From Leptospira kanakyensis (GTDB lineage: Bacteria > Spirochaetota > Leptospiria > Leptospirales > Leptospiraceae): a stretch of 64,000 nt of DNA. The translations under genes and the position numbers were made by a program. The DNA lies in NCBI RefSeq assembly GCF_004769235.1, contig NZ_RQFG01000010.1:278096-342095 (forward strand). Direction: 5' to 3'. The number at the start of each line of letters is the position of its first letter. The first letter of the stretch is position 1. Below are positions 63,778 through 64,000 of the stretch, piece after piece. The notes beneath the pieces are model-generated. The model saw nothing but the letters and a program-made list of their open reading frames with translations, had not been told where the DNA came from and searched no databases.

Positions 63778-63872
63778 GGCGGAGCAAAAAGCAGCAATGC
63801 TGCGACTGCGAGCCTGGCACTCGAAGCGTGAGCCACGAGCTCTAGCTTCGAAGTGCATCGGCGAAGACCGCC
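63778..63872. repeat. GC-rich palindromic insert downstream of 23S
   Basis: GGCGG/CCGCC outer arms and GCACTCGAAGC/GCTTCGAAGTGC inner arms (63817-63827 with 63845-63856, one bulge). Much more GC-rich than its surroundings. Absent from the left copy of the rrl 3' region, so it was inserted into, or lost from, one copy. Confidence 0.55.
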
Positions 63873-63908
63873 AAACAGAACAAAGTAAAACAGACAACGC
63901 TAACAATG

Positions 63909-63934
63909 ATATACACGATCGCAATCGTGTATAT
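63909..63934. other. Hairpin adjoining the 23S rRNA 3' end
   Basis: ATATACACGAT-CGCA-ATCGTGTATAT, a perfect 11-base stem, lies seven bases from the 23S 3' boundary. Same position but different sequence from the hairpin at 53650-53672. Probably a pre-rRNA processing signal. Confidence 0.5.
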
Positions 63935-63940
63935 TGTAAT

Positions 63941-64000
63941 ATGGTCAAGCCGATCGAGCGATTAGTATCACTTGGCTGAATCCATTACTGAACTTACACC
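63941..64000 (-). rRNA. rrl: 23S ribosomal RNA, 3' end (partial)
   Basis: The last 60 bases of a 23S rRNA gene read on the minus strand, continuing past the window edge. The complement shows ATGGTCAAGC, ATTAGTATCACTTGGCTGAA, CATTACTGAACTTACACC, matching the universally conserved 3' region better than the copy at 53680. The gene appears intact as far as visible. Confidence 0.85.

Overview
The window looks like chromosomal DNA from a spirochaete of the genus Leptospira, probably a free-living (saprophytic) species. The DNA is AT-rich. There are many short lipoproteins with loose spirochaetal lipoboxes (for example LTLNC, LINC, LVNC). Signalling proteins are abundant, and the 23S rRNA gene at the right edge is followed by its own terminator with no 5S gene. 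The genus is an inference from gene style and rRNA layout, not from a database match.

Positions 1-9345 hold a molybdenum-cofactor and nitrate-type cluster: the end of a MogA/MoaB-like gene, moeA, a NarK-type nitrate/nitrite transporter, a molybdopterin oxidoreductase with one N-terminal [4Fe-4S] site, a convergent MoeB/ThiF-rhodanese gene, then moaA-moaD-moaE-mobA and a HAD phosphatase. Together these make Moco (apart from moaC, not seen), import nitrate or nitrite, and supply an enzyme that uses the cofactor. From 9.4 to 31.7 kb lies ordinary accessory chromosome: lipoproteins, a HisKA_2 kinase, hydrolases, Tag glycosylase, a TolC-RND-TetR efflux operon lacking a membrane-fusion protein, two MarR regulators each with visible palindromic operators, a thiolase, and small secreted or lipidated proteins.

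Positions 31.8-40.0 kb form a signalling block: a STAS-like protein, a methyl-accepting chemotaxis-type protein, two tandemly duplicated hybrid histidine kinases (only the second keeps an Hpt domain), and a receiver-EAL c-di-GMP phosphodiesterase. From 40.2 to 53.4 kb come an arsenite methyltransferase, lipoproteins, an acyl-CoA synthetase, an AraC regulator, membrane proteins, a GH1 glycosidase, a DUF2461 protein and a membrane-bound adenylate cyclase.

Positions 53.55-63.7 kb look like a defence island bounded on both sides by copies of the 3' end of 23S rRNA with its downstream hairpin and terminator, in the same orientation. The left copy is a degenerate fragment; the right copy is apparently the start of the real gene. 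Between them, all on the minus strand, are a type I restriction-modification operon (hsdR, hsdM, hsdS, the last with a C-terminal Panacea/DUF4065-like extension), a RecF/OLD-like ATPase overlapping a DUF4276 gene, and a three-gene unit ending in a PemK/MazF-like toxin. No integrase is visible. Three copies of a structured intergenic repeat (25.95, 46.95 and 54.05 kb) and one REP-like palindrome between hsdM and hsdS are also present.
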